This document shows, piece by piece, positions 24,404 to 32,625 of a stretch of DNA of 64,000 nucleotides. The position numbers were made by a program, and so were the translations under genes. How positions within the stretch are numbered: the stretch's first letter is position 1; each line of letters opens with the position of its first letter. The notes under the pieces are model-generated. The model saw only the letters and a program-made list of their open reading frames with translations. It made no database searches and had not been told where the DNA came from. Source of the stretch: Oscillospiraceae bacterium (GTDB taxonomy: Bacteria; Bacillota; Clostridia; Oscillospirales; Ruminococcaceae); NCBI GenBank assembly GCA_009776305.1, contig WRLY01000004.1:124001-188000 (forward strand). The letters run 5' to 3'.

Positions 24404-27400
24404 TTACTTCCTTTTCCGTGCCAACACCGCCGCGCTTCCCGCGAACATCACCGCCGTTATCGGCATTGCCGCACCGGTTGCGGGATTCGTTGCTCTCGGT
24501 GCGTTATTTGTACCTACGGGAGCAGTTTCCGCCAGAACATACGCCGAAGCGTGTGTTACCGTAATTGTAAGCGAGCCGTCAGGATTTTTTGTCAGATATT
24601 GTGAGCAGTCGGTTACCGTGCCGTCATCGGCGATGTAATACAATCCGACCTTTTCTATATCCAGTCCCGCCGCCACAAGCTCATCTGCCGAAACTTCTGC
24701 CGTGTATTCACCGCTGAACTCGCCATGCGCGTTAAAGGTCAGCAGTATGAAACTTTCGGGAAGCGTAACATTGCCAAGCCCCTGAACGCCCGCAGGAATA
24801 TTCGCGGGATCGGTTATAAACTCATGTCTTACATTTTCGACCGGAATCGTGCCGTTATCATTTGTGCCGTTGTTTCCGCTTTCAGAGGGTGTGGAGCTGT
24901 CGTTCCCGGGTGCGGGGTTTTGACTGTCCGCAGAATTGGAATCGGGCGTTGTATCGGGCTGTGCTGTCGGTGCAGTACCCGAAACGACAACCGAACCGCC
25001 GCCACCGCCTCCGCCGGTGTTGTTGTCGGTGGGTGGTGGGGGAGGAGGTACCACCACAAATTCAGCGGTGATCACAACAGGAGAATCCCCCATAACAAAG
25101 CCGTCATTTACAATCGTAACACCGCCGCTAACCACCGTATAACCCACGAACCTATAGCCGTCTGCGTTGAGCATGGAGAGCTGAACCGTGTCGCCCTCCG
25201 CCGCTGTTGTCATATTTGCAGACGCCGTCCCCATAGTCCGGTCGGAGTTGACCGTCACGGTATTCACGGGTCTTGATGTTATGCGGATTGTGAGGGTGGT
25301 CGTGTTAATCCGGTCACTTCCTGCAGCCGGACTTGCCGTCTCGCCGAGCGGGTTCCACAAGACGCCAAAATCGTACCACATGTCGGAGCCGTCGGACTCG
25401 AGCGTGAGAGTTTCCATAAACGCTTCTGTAAAGGTGATTTGGTTGATTCCGACTGTGTAATCGGTAGATGGGTTGAGGAATGTAGAGCTACCGAGGATTT
25501 CTTTTACGGTGTTGCCGTACATAGGAATATTGAGCGTGAACGCCTCGCCCGAGCCGTACTGATAGACACCGCTCATCGCCGTCGGCATATCGGTGTAAAC
25601 CACGACGCCGTCAGAGTTAATCACCGTTACGTTACCGTCATTGTCGGTGATTCTCGCGTAGACTATACCTTTAGAGTTTCTCGCAATTGTCGGCTTGGCG
25701 TTTGGATTGTACCTGATCCAGTCTTCGCCGTCTCTCGCTACGTCTTCGCTTGCAAACGGCGTAGTCCTGATTTGATACTCAATCATCATCACGCCCGAAC
25801 CGCCTACGTTATCAGCCGCGGTAATCGTTATTGTTTTAGGCTCGTTGAAGAACAGATTGAAGTCGACTGTAGCGTTGTAACTCGTGAAAGACTGACCGCT
25901 AATTGTAATCTCACCTGTCGGCGGGGTCGAATCCGCCGTGCGGAGCACCACACTTGCCGTCGTCCCCTCGGTGTAGTTGGCGTTCGCCGCCGAACGTGCG
26001 TAAATAGTATAATCGGTGTACTCGCTTAGCCCGCTGAACTTCGTAGAGGTTTGCCAAGTCGTACCGTCTATTGAATACTCCACGCTCTGCCCGTTTGTGG
26101 TTTCAACAGCTGTGATTTCAAGTGAATCTTTCCACTTACCGGCAATTTTCGGCGCAGCTACCGCCGCCCCCTGTGCCTTGCTAATCTCAACAGTAAATTC
26201 CTTTTCATCTGTACCTTTAATATTCTCCGCCTTGACGGTAAAGGTAAACGTACCCACCGCAGTCGGCGTTCCCGAAATTACGCCGGTTGATGCGTTTAAC
26301 GCAAGGCCGCCCGGTAATGGCGATGGATAGCCGGGAACAGTCGTCCATTCGATTCCTCCGCCTGTTGCTGTGAGGGTTTGGCTGTATGCCGTGCCATATG
26401 TGCCGCTGAGGAGCGATGTTGTTGTGATTTCAGGCACGGTTATATTTATGACATCATTGCCGCTAATCGTGCCGTTGTTTATAATCGCGCCGCCGTCGTT
26501 GTAAATCGCACCGCCGTTGTTTATCGTACCGTTGTTGACAATCGTTCCATCGTTCGTAATCTTGCCGAGATTATTGATGATACCGTTATTGGTAATTTGC
26601 GTTTTGTTCGCCAGTGTTGTTGTGTCAGGTATCGTCAATGTTTTACCTGCGGGAATCGTCAGGGATAAAGTCGGCGGTATGGTTACAGTTGCGTCTTGCG
26701 GTATGGTAACGCTTTCGCCATAAAATGCCGTGCCGTCTATATAATTCGGGTTTGTTGAGTAAACCAAAATTCCTTTTGTTTTGTTGGTTGCAGTCATATC
26801 CATACGGTATGTATCACCTGTTGCAAACACGATACAGTCACCGTTTATTGCCAATAAACCTTTTTCACCGGTTGCACCACCGCCGATACCTGCACCAAAA
26901 CTCGCTGTTGCGGTAACGATACCACCTTTTATGGTGATAGTTCCGCCGCCACCCATAGGACCACCACCGCCGATACCTGCGGCATCGTTCGCACCGGTTG
27001 CGGTAACGATACCACCTTCTATAATGATAGTGCCGTCTATATTTTGAGCCTGCGTAGCGCCACTACCAATACCGGCACCACCCAAAGAGTTGTTGCTATT
27101 AGCACCCCCTGTTGCGGTAATGTTCCCCCCTTTTATTGTGGTGTTGCCACCCGAAGCACCTGCACCGCCACCGATACCGGCACCACCATTTGTACCCTTT
27201 GCTATAATTTCTCCACTGTTTATGACAATAGTACCGGAAGGTATGTTATCGTTACCACCAATTCCCGCACCTTTGTCCCCGCCTGTAGCCGTCAATTTAC
27301 CCGAACCATTTATAGTAAGTTTCGCATTGATATACACGTTTATTCCGGCAGCGTTACCTCCTCCCGTAAGCGTGTTATTACCTATAAGTGTAAGCGTTAA

Positions 27401-27769
27401 GTCTGTATTCGGATTTATTGCAAGGGCGGATTTATTCTCACCGGGTGCGGTGATGGAAACATTATTTAATGTAATATTTGCTTTTCCACCTGTCTCTACC
27501 ATAATACGTTTTCCCGTTGCCGCCGTACCAGTCACTGCAATATTCGCACCATCATGCACAGTCAAGACCGAATCTGCATATGTGGCCTTATGGTCTACAC
27601 CACTCTTGTCCCACGTTTCAGTTGTGAAATCAAACGTACCCGTAGGTTCGTTTTCGTCTGTATCCGAATCTGCCGCCTGTACCGATAAAGGCACAGCAGG
27701 GATAACCGCGAGTGCAAGCGCAAGGGTAACTACCCATGTAATGGCTTTTGAAAATGTTTTCTTGTTCAT
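24404..27769 (-). CDS. Large secreted surface protein with beta-helix repeats, Ig-like domains and NPxTG sorting signal
   Basis: The 1121-residue protein starts with a signal peptide (AITWVVTLALALAVIPAVPLSVQA). Residues 90-330 are Gly-rich repeats such as GAGIGGG and TIKGGxITATG, typical of a right-handed beta-helix. Then come a putative Ig domain (LPGGLALNASTGVISGTP near 500), further Ig/FN3-like domains and an X2-like region. A low-complexity Pro/Gly/Ser/Asn linker (PPPPPP, GGGGGGG) leads to a C-terminal domain ending HASAYVLAETAPVGT, then NPATG, a hydrophobic segment and RKRK, a sortase signal. The same C-terminal pattern occurs in the protein at 51939-53555. It is probably an adhesin carried as cargo. 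Confidence 0.85.
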   Translation of the reverse strand: MNKKTFSKAITWVVTLALALAVIPAVPLSVQAADSDTDENEPTGTFDFTTETWDKSGVDHKATYADSVLTVHDGANIAVTGTAATGKRIMVETGGKANITLNNVSITAPGENKSALAINPNTDLTLTLIGNNTLTGGGNAAGINVYINAKLTINGSGKLTATGGDKGAGIGGNDNIPSGTIVINSGEIIAKGTNGGAGIGGGAGASGGNTTIKGGNITATGGANSNNSLGGAGIGSGATQAQNIDGTIIIEGGIVTATGANDAAGIGGGGPMGGGGTITIKGGIVTATASFGAGIGGGATGEKGLLAINGDCIVFATGDTYRMDMTATNKTKGILVYSTNPNYIDGTAFYGESVTIPQDATVTIPPTLSLTIPAGKTLTIPDTTTLANKTQITNNGIINNLGKITNDGTIVNNGTINNGGAIYNDGGAIINNGTISGNDVINITVPEITTTSLLSGTYGTAYSQTLTATGGGIEWTTVPGYPSPLPGGLALNASTGVISGTPTAVGTFTFTVKAENIKGTDEKEFTVEISKAQGAAVAAPKIAGKWKDSLEITAVETTNGQSVEYSIDGTTWQTSTKFSGLSEYTDYTIYARSAANANYTEGTTASVVLRTADSTPPTGEITISGQSFTSYNATVDFNLFFNEPKTITITAADNVGGSGVMMIEYQIRTTPFASEDVARDGEDWIRYNPNAKPTIARNSKGIVYARITDNDGNVTVINSDGVVVYTDMPTAMSGVYQYGSGEAFTLNIPMYGNTVKEILGSSTFLNPSTDYTVGINQITFTEAFMETLTLESDGSDMWYDFGVLWNPLGETASPAAGSDRINTTTLTIRITSRPVNTVTVNSDRTMGTASANMTTAAEGDTVQLSMLNADGYRFVGYTVVSGGVTIVNDGFVMGDSPVVITAEFVVVPPPPPPTDNNTGGGGGGGSVVVSGTAPTAQPDTTPDSNSADSQNPAPGNDSSTPSESGNNGTNDNGTIPVENVRHEFITDPANIPAGVQGLGNVTLPESFILLTFNAHGEFSGEYTAEVSADELVAAGLDIEKVGLYYIADDGTVTDCSQYLTKNPDGSLTITVTHASAYVLAETAPVGTNNAPRATNPATGAAMPITAVMFAGSAAVLARKRK

Positions 27770-27823
27770 GTTGTGTCCTCTTTTGTGGTTTGGCTTTGTT
27801 GCTTATACATAGTTATATGGTAT

Positions 27824-27853
27824 ATTATAGCATGAGTTGGGGGGATTTGTCAA
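27824..27853 (-). promoter_or_regulatory. Promoter of the large surface protein
   Basis: Minus-strand TTGACA (27848-27853), 18-base spacer, TATAAT (27824-27829), about 50 bases before the start codon. Confidence 0.7.
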
Positions 27854-27865
27854 GAATTTTTGGGG

Positions 27866-27942
27866 GGTGGGAATGGCATCGACCCTATAACAACTGATAC
27901 GGTAGACGCTGTAGTTAAGGGGATTACCGAATGGACATTCTA
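27866..27942 (+). pseudogene. Possible 3' remnant of a lost gene
   Basis: An open stretch on the plus strand, without a start codon or ribosome site, would encode NGIDPITTDTVDAVVKGITE followed by WTF and a stop. It is followed by an intrinsic-type hairpin (27963-27992, AGCAGGCTCTT/AAGAGCCTGTT). A protein-like end plus terminator hints at a gene truncated by rearrangement inside the element. No family is recognised and the frame may be chance. Confidence 0.25.
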
Positions 27943-28023
27943 AGTCGAAACACAACAAAAGAAAGCAGGCTCTTTTTAGTTTAAGAGCCTGTTATGCTTT
28001 TGCAGGGACGCGCATCTTTTCAC

Positions 28024-28048
28024 TATTTCACTTGACAAAAGTGAAATA
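28024..28048. promoter_or_regulatory. Palindromic operator over the AlbA_2 gene promoter
   Basis: Perfect 10-bp arms TATTTCACTT / AAGTGAAATA around GACAA. The palindrome contains the TTGACA -35 (28032-28037), and GTGAAA recurs just after the -10. A bound protein would block the promoter; the regulator encoded downstream is the obvious candidate. Confidence 0.75.
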
Positions 28049-28060
28049 AGGTGATATAAT
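28032..28060 (+). promoter_or_regulatory. Promoter of the AlbA_2 regulator gene
   Basis: TTGACA, 17-base spacer and TATAAT, all perfect, 28 bases before the start codon. Confidence 0.8.
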
Positions 28061-28088
28061 AGTGAAAAAATGAAATAAAGGGGAAATC

Positions 28089-29369
28089 ATGTACGAAAAT
28101 GCCAACTTAGAGTTTAAACGCGAATACACCCCCGACCTTAAAAAAGAAATCATAGCTTTCGCAAACACAAGCGGCGGCATTATTTATATCGGGCGGGACG
28201 ACGAGGGAAAACCGTATCCGATAAGCGATATTAGCGGCACTATGATGCGGATTACAAACAGCATACGCGACAGTATTTTGCCTGATGCGACCATGTTCGT
28301 AGGTTGCGAGATGAGTGAGGACGGAATTGTTATTACCGTGCGTGAGGGGACGAACAAGCCGTATTATATCGCCGAAAAAGGGCTGAAACCCTCAGGTGTG
28401 TATGTTCGGCAGGGCGCGTCGAGTGTCCCCGCGAGCTTTGAGCAAATCCGCGAGATGATTAAATTGACTGATGACGATAAGTTTGAATCGGCGCGTTCCT
28501 TAAATCAAGAGCTGACTTTTGGTGCGGCTACGGTGGAATTTAACCGATTGGGCGTGGAGTTTGGCGAAAGCCAAATGCGTTCTCTCGGAATTATCGGCAC
28601 GGACGGACTTTATACTAATCTGGGGTTGCTGTTGTCTGACCAATGCGCCCACAGTATTAAGTTTGCTGTTTTCAGCGGCGTCAAAAAAGGCGAGTTTAAA
28701 ACCCGCAAGGAGATAGCCGGCTCTGTTTTGAAGCAATTGCGGCAGGCATTTGATTTTCTAAGCCTGTCGAATAATCTGCCGGCTACTTTTTCGGGTATAG
28801 ACCGTATTGAACAGTACGATTATCCTGAAGAAACCATCCGCGAAGCCATGCTTAACGCCATTGTTCACCGCGATTATGCACTTTCCGGCAGTGTAATTGT
28901 CAACATATACGATGATCGAATGGAATTTGTTTCGCTCGGCGGATTGGTGGCGGGTCTTAGGATTGAGGATTTATATTTAGGGATTTCTCAGCCTCGCAAT
29001 GAGAAACTGGCTAATGTTTTTTATCGTTTGAAACATATCGAAGCTTACGGCACGGGGCTAAAAAGAATCATGCAGTATTATGAAGATTTTGAAGTTAAGC
29101 CGGAAATTACGGCAACGCAAGGGGCGTTTATGTTGACGTTGCCGAATATGAATTATGCTCGCTCTATTGGAGCAAGGCAAGTCAAGCTGAAATTACAGCA
29201 TGAAAAAGTCTTAAACTATCTGCAAGACCATGATTTTATTACAAACGAGGTTGTACAGGAACTTCTTTCGGTGAGGCAGACGAGGGCGTATGCGGTGATT
29301 CGGGAGATGTTGGGCTTAGGATGGATCGTCAAGGGTGATATAATCAATGAGTATGTACTGAAAGAATAG
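28089..29369 (+). CDS. AlbA_2/Schlafen-type DNA-binding putative transcriptional regulator (COG2865-like)
   Basis: The 426-residue protein begins with an AlbA_2 domain (residues 1-110: NLEFKREY, EIIAFANTSGGIIYIGRDD, PSGVYVRQGASSVPAS). The centre holds the HATPase_c_4-like part with REAMLNAIVHRDYA and NIYDDRMEFVSLGG, then AYGTGLKRIMQYYEDF. The C-terminus is a winged-helix-like region (DFITNEVVQELLSVRQTRAYAVIREM). Members are often annotated as ATP-dependent helicase-like or transcription regulators and are common in mobile and defence regions. The palindromic operator over its promoter suggests autoregulation. It is the rightmost gene in the element. Confidence 0.85.
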   Translation: MYENANLEFKREYTPDLKKEIIAFANTSGGIIYIGRDDEGKPYPISDISGTMMRITNSIRDSILPDATMFVGCEMSEDGIVITVREGTNKPYYIAEKGLKPSGVYVRQGASSVPASFEQIREMIKLTDDDKFESARSLNQELTFGAATVEFNRLGVEFGESQMRSLGIIGTDGLYTNLGLLLSDQCAHSIKFAVFSGVKKGEFKTRKEIAGSVLKQLRQAFDFLSLSNNLPATFSGIDRIEQYDYPEETIREAMLNAIVHRDYALSGSVIVNIYDDRMEFVSLGGLVAGLRIEDLYLGISQPRNEKLANVFYRLKHIEAYGTGLKRIMQYYEDFEVKPEITATQGAFMLTLPNMNYARSIGARQVKLKLQHEKVLNYLQDHDFITNEVVQELLSVRQTRAYAVIREMLGLGWIVKGDIINEYVLKE

Positions 29370-29411
29370 TTATTTAATAGACAAAAATAATACGTATGTT
29401 TTTTCAAAACC

Positions 29412-29439
29412 AAAAATCCCCCTCACGAGGGGGATTTTT
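29412..29439 (+). terminator. Terminator of the AlbA_2 gene
   Basis: AAAATCCCCCTC / GAGGGGGATTTT with a 2-base loop, followed by TT; strong intrinsic terminator. Confidence 0.85.
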
Positions 29440-29466
29440 TGCGATATGTCCGGCTTGTCCTATGAA

Positions 29467-29489
29467 TTTTGGTCAACAAATGGTCAACT
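29467..29489. repeat. Right arm-type repeat
   Basis: Identical over 23 bp to 20849-20871, with paired GGTCAAC motifs in the same orientation, 115 bases inside the right core. Confidence 0.65.
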
Positions 29490-29604
29490 AAGTTGCTTGA
29501 AATTGCATGAAATCAGGGTAGAGTTTAAAAGTCAGGCTTTCTGAAAGCCTGTAATAAAAGGGGTTTGAGAAAGTTACGGTAAGATAGAAAAATTATCTGC
29601 CCAC

Positions 29605-29622
29605 TATGTAGAGGAATGTCAA
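29605..29622. repeat. Right attachment site core (attR)
   Basis: Copy 2 of TATGTAGAGGAATGTCAA. Joining the host flanks on either side restores a TTGACAT/ATGTCAA dyad upstream of the Cys-rich gene. Confidence 0.7.
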
Positions 29623-29659
29623 AAAACAAAAAACTTTTATTAAAGAAAGGAATTACATC

Positions 29660-29860
29660 ATGTGCGGATTTTTTAATTGTCTTTGCGGCGTAGGCGGTCG
29701 CAGACGCAGACGTAGGTGTTGCTTCCCTTGCTGTTGCTGCATTTGCTGCTGCCCCCGTCGCAGATGCAGACGTGAAGAAATGGAAGAAACAGAAGAAATA
29801 GGCGAAACTGCAGGTGCATTCGGATTTTCCGACCGTTGCGGCTGTGGTTGCGGTTTCTAA
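29660..29860 (+). CDS. Extremely Cys/Arg-rich 66-residue protein, unknown function
   Basis: The product has 16 Cys in 66 residues, in clusters: MCGFFNCLCG at the start, a run of six Arg, CCFPCCCCICCC, an acidic middle (EEMEETEEIGE) and CGCGCGF at the end. A strong AAAGAAAGGA ribosome site lies upstream and the frame ends with a normal stop. No family is recognised. Possibilities are metal binding, a heavily cross-linked spore or envelope protein, or a peptide precursor; the sequence does not decide. The DNA is partly repetitive (CGCAGACG-like units). The mobile element has inserted about 40 bases upstream, separating the gene from its former upstream region. Confidence 0.65.
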   Translation: MCGFFNCLCGVGGRRRRRRCCFPCCCCICCCPRRRCRREEMEETEEIGETAGAFGFSDRCGCGCGF

Positions 29861-30008
29861 TCTGAGGCTAAACGTTTAAAAAACGCTTGGCGGAAAAGCA
29901 AAAAGAGCGGGCGAACCAAACGGGTCGCCCGTCTCTGCATAATTTCCTGTGACACCATTAACAAGCGCCGCTCATAAAATATTTAGCAGAAAGGTCGGTT
30001 TTTAAAAA

Positions 30009-30638
30009 ATGATACATGATTTTGTGCAGGCGGCGATTTTGGTTTTGGCTGTTTCCGCTGATGCGTTGGTTTCTGCTTTTGCTTACGGAATGAAAAAAAT
30101 AAAAATACCTTTTAAATCTGTAATGGTAATTACCGTTATTTGCAGTGCCGTTTTAGCCGTTTCGCTTTTCGCGGGTGAATTCATTCGTTCTTTTTTGCCC
30201 GAAGGGACGGCAAAGTCGCTTTGTTTTTTGATTTTATTTTCCCTCGGGCTTGTAAAGTTACTTGATAACGCGCTGAAAGCCCTTATAAGAAAGCATAATC
30301 CCCGTGCGCTGAAATTCAAAATTCTAAGCCTGAATTTTATTCTGAACGTTTACGCCAACCCGGAAGACGCGGACGGTGACCGTTCAAAAATCCTCTCCCC
30401 CGCTGAGGCGGCGGCGCTTGCAATTGCGCTTTCCCTTGACGGCTTGGCGGCGGGTGTGGGGAGTGCTCTCGGCGGCGCCAATAAGCCGCTCATCATTGCG
30501 CTGTCGTTTATAATAAGCGTTCCGGCAATCACCCTCGGCTGTTTTCTCGGCAATAAGGCGGCAGGCAGGTCAAACTCGGGCTTTTCGTGGCTCGGTGGGG
30601 CGGGGCTTATGGCATTGGCGGTTTATAAGCTTTTTTGA
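30009..30638 (+). CDS. ytaF: Sporulation membrane protein YtaF (MntP-like family)
   Basis: A 209-residue polytopic protein with two half-repeats of the MntP/YtaF type: VSADALVSAFAYGMKKIKIPF in the first half and LSLDGLAAGVGSALGG in the second, with conserved Asp in both. YtaF is a sporulation-associated member; MntP homologues export manganese. Substrate here is inferred. The charged loop PEDADGDRSKILSPAEA separates the halves. A hairpin follows the stop (GCGGGACT/AGCCCCGC). Confidence 0.85.
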   Translation: MIHDFVQAAILVLAVSADALVSAFAYGMKKIKIPFKSVMVITVICSAVLAVSLFAGEFIRSFLPEGTAKSLCFLILFSLGLVKLLDNALKALIRKHNPRALKFKILSLNFILNVYANPEDADGDRSKILSPAEAAALAIALSLDGLAAGVGSALGGANKPLIIALSFIISVPAITLGCFLGNKAAGRSNSGFSWLGGAGLMALAVYKLF

Positions 30639-30702
30639 AAAAAGAGCGGGACTATTTAAAAGCCCCGCCCTGTTTTATGAAAAATGAGCTAATTTAAGTT
30701 GG

Positions 30703-31116
30703 CTACATTTTCAAAATTTTTCTCAACGTTTCAAACGCCTGCTCAGGCTGGTTAATATTTTCAACAGCGCGTTCCATTGGGCAGATGTCGTCGCCGTCGC
30801 GGTTTTGGATTTTTTCCACCAACTTTTCGTAAATGCACCGTATTTCAAAACGCGAAAAAACATTTACCGCACTTTGGCTCATAACATCGGCGTAAACTTC
30901 CTTTACGCCCGCAAAAGCGAAAAGCAGAGCCGCCGCCTTGCCCACAATGGTATCAGCGGCAGAAAAACCTTTCAAATCAAGCCCGGCGGTTAAAAACTCT
31001 AACATAGGGGTAATTCCCCTGCCATTGCTTGTATGGATAATTTCGTTGCTGTACAGGACACAGTTGCCGTAATTGCCGCTTTTAAGCAACGCTTTTGCTT
31101 TTTCTAAATCAGTCAA
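30703..31116 (-). CDS. DUF1893 family protein
   Basis: A 137-residue cytoplasmic protein resembling DUF1893 (PF08973): LEKAKALLKSGNYGNCVLYS, then GITPMLEFL, AADTIVGKAAALLFAFAGV and VYADVMSQSAVNVF, ending with a Cys-Pro motif (DICPMERAV). The fold is cytidine-deaminase-like in known structures, but function is unknown. It lies 32 bases after the ECF S gene and may be co-transcribed with it. Confidence 0.78.
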   Translation of the reverse strand: MTDLEKAKALLKSGNYGNCVLYSNEIIHTSNGRGITPMLEFLTAGLDLKGFSAADTIVGKAAALLFAFAGVKEVYADVMSQSAVNVFSRFEIRCIYEKLVEKIQNRDGDDICPMERAVENINQPEQAFETLRKILKM

Positions 31117-31148
31117 AATAAAATCCTTTCGGAAATCGTCACTTGCGA

Positions 31149-31715
31149 TTAGTGATTATTTTTTAAATATTTATTGTCTTTAACGCGGTAAAGAATCAGC
31201 GGAATCAACGCCCACTGAAACAGTATCCCGGGTACGCCGGCAATTATAAAGCCCCATAAGGAATCAACAGAACCCAATTGATTGCCGAGCAGGTAAACTG
31301 CGATAAAAACCGCGCTGATTCTCACAAGGCGACCGACAATTTGCACTAATAAGAGTTTAAAAATAACAGGCGAGTTGGTTTTGCCGAGCAGACCCGCGAC
31401 CAAGCCGTAAGCGGCAAGCTCTAAGATTATAAAGGGCAACATTGCGGCGACGGGCATTCCCGAGATTCCAAAACTGACTAAAGGGCTTAAAAATCCCGCT
31501 AAAAGCCCCGCGACAGGACCGGCTAAGAGTCCCGCTAAAATTACCGGAATTTGCATAGGCAGAAAAGCCGCGCCTGTTGCTCCTCCTCCTATTCCCGAAA
31601 CAGCGCCCGCTATGTGGAAAAGCTGAGGCAAAGCCACCGCGCTTACTATAGCGGCAAGGGTGATTAAAGTTTTTGTTTTTATTGTTGTTTTGTTTAAAGC
31701 AATTGTGTTTTTCAT
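31149..31715 (-). CDS. ECF transporter S component (substrate-binding membrane protein)
   Basis: A 188-residue protein with about five or six membrane segments and the S-component pattern FLPMQIPVILAGLLAGPVAG followed by LSPLVSFGISGMP and PFIILELAAYGLVAG. Such proteins bind a vitamin or cofactor precursor and join shared EcfA/EcfT energy units encoded elsewhere. Substrate cannot be told from the sequence, and no vitamin riboswitch fits in the roughly 30-base leader. Confidence 0.82.
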   Translation of the reverse strand: MKNTIALNKTTIKTKTLITLAAIVSAVALPQLFHIAGAVSGIGGGATGAAFLPMQIPVILAGLLAGPVAGLLAGFLSPLVSFGISGMPVAAMLPFIILELAAYGLVAGLLGKTNSPVIFKLLLVQIVGRLVRISAVFIAVYLLGNQLGSVDSLWGFIIAGVPGILFQWALIPLILYRVKDNKYLKNNH

Positions 31716-31750
31716 GATTTGCTCCTTTCAAGGGAAATATTTACCTTTTA

Positions 31751-31779
31751 AGTATAACCTGATTTTACCCAAAAGTCAA
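31751..31779 (-). promoter_or_regulatory. Promoter of the ECF S component gene
   Basis: Minus-strand TTGACT, 17-base spacer, TATACT. Confidence 0.6.
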
Positions 31780-31790
31780 TTAAAAAATAA

Positions 31791-31819
31791 TTGCAATTAT
31801 TTGTCTATTATGTTAAAAT
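31791..31819 (+). promoter_or_regulatory. Promoter of the GNAT gene at 31826
   Basis: TTGCAA, 17-base spacer, TAAAAT ending at 31819. The expected start point falls on the ATG at 31826, so the mRNA may be leaderless. Confidence 0.5.
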
Positions 31820-31825
31820 TAAATC

Positions 31826-32302
31826 ATGCTTATTAAAAAAGACGACCTTACAATACGCACGGCAACCCCCGCCGACGCGCCGTTACTCGGCAGATGGTGG
31901 CGGGACGGTGAAATAATGGCGTATTCGGGCGAGCCCTTTGGGCTTGATATAACTGATGAAAAGGTAGAAAAGCAGATTCTTTCCTGCTCGGAAGACGCCT
32001 ATTGCCTGTTGGTTATTGAAAAGGACAATCAGCCAATAGGCGAGATTAGTTATCACAATATGGGTAATAAGACGGTTCAATTCGGCATTAAAATCTGCGT
32101 TTCTTCCATGCGTAATAAGGGGCTTGGTACAAAATTCCTGCGTATATTAATTGAGTGCTTATTCAACCGAAAAGGCTTTGAAAAAATAATTGTTGATGTA
32201 ACACCTGATAACATACGAGCCCGTCACGTTTATGAAAAATTAGGCTTTCGTGAAAAAAACGCAATCTACTACCAATTAACCAAAGCGGATTTTTTATTAT
32301 AA
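31826..32302 (+). CDS. GNAT family N-acetyltransferase
   Basis: A 158-residue protein with the GNAT fold: LTIRTATPADAPLLGRWW at the start, a central strand ending IGEISYHNM, the acetyl-CoA loop region VSSMRNKGLGTKFLRILIE near 100 and the final VTPDNIRARHVYEKLGF. It resembles RimJ/RimL or aminoglycoside 6'-type acetyltransferases. The acceptor is unknown. It stands 20 bases before feoA and may lead that operon. No ribosome site is seen before the ATG. Confidence 0.85.
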   Translation: MLIKKDDLTIRTATPADAPLLGRWWRDGEIMAYSGEPFGLDITDEKVEKQILSCSEDAYCLLVIEKDNQPIGEISYHNMGNKTVQFGIKICVSSMRNKGLGTKFLRILIECLFNRKGFEKIIVDVTPDNIRARHVYEKLGFREKNAIYYQLTKADFLL

Positions 32303-32322
32303 ATTATGAAGAGAGAGTGCGT

Positions 32323-32625
32323 ATGACATTAAAAGACTTAAAAGTAGGACAAAGCGGCAGGGTCAAATCAGTCGGCGGCGAAAAGGCTTTGCGGCGAAGG
32401 CTTCTTGATATGGGGATTACTCCGCGGACGTTCATAACCGTAAAAAAAGCCGCCCCTATGGGCGACCCGATTGAACTTTTACTTAGAGGATATGTTTTGT
32501 CCCTGCGGCTTGATGACGCCCAAAGCATTGAAATTGCAACAGAATCGGAAATTAAAAAACCGAAAGATTCGGAGGATTTGAAAAGCTATGACCTTTGCGC
32601 TTGCGGGAAATCAAAATTGCGGTAA
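32323..32625 (+). CDS. feoA: Ferrous iron transport protein A
   Basis: A 100-residue SH3-like FeoA: MTLKDLKVGQSGRV, ALRRRLLDMGITPRTFITV, APMGDPIELLLRGYVLSLR. It assists the FeoB transporter. The C-terminal extension of about 30 residues (from KKPKDSEDL) is longer than usual and overlaps the feoB start by 38 bases; the extra Cys residues in it (LCACGK) are encoded by the overlap. Confidence 0.92.
   Translation: MTLKDLKVGQSGRVKSVGGEKALRRRLLDMGITPRTFITVKKAAPMGDPIELLLRGYVLSLRLDDAQSIEIATESEIKKPKDSEDLKSYDLCACGKSKLR

Larger units (their letters stand above)
20770..29622. mobile_element. Integrated mobile element (about 8.85 kb) with two tyrosine recombinases
   Basis: The region is bounded by an 18-bp direct repeat (TATGTAGAGGAATGTCAA) at 20770-20787 and 29605-29622. 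Inside each end is a second, 23-bp direct repeat holding two GGTCAAC copies (20849-20871 and 29467-29489). Between them lie an integrase next to the left end, an excisionase-like gene, a second recombinase, a large surface protein and an AlbA_2 regulator. No conjugation, replication or capsid genes are seen, so it is probably mobilised by int/xis alone or is a remnant of a larger element. Confidence 0.75.

Noticed and set aside
24725-27812. Several long plus-strand frames opposite the large surface protein
   Set aside because: They arise from the repetitive Gly/Thr codons of the minus-strand gene and resemble no protein.
31716-31825. Possible vitamin riboswitch before the ECF S component
   Set aside because: The predicted leader is only about 30 bases, too short for any known vitamin riboswitch.
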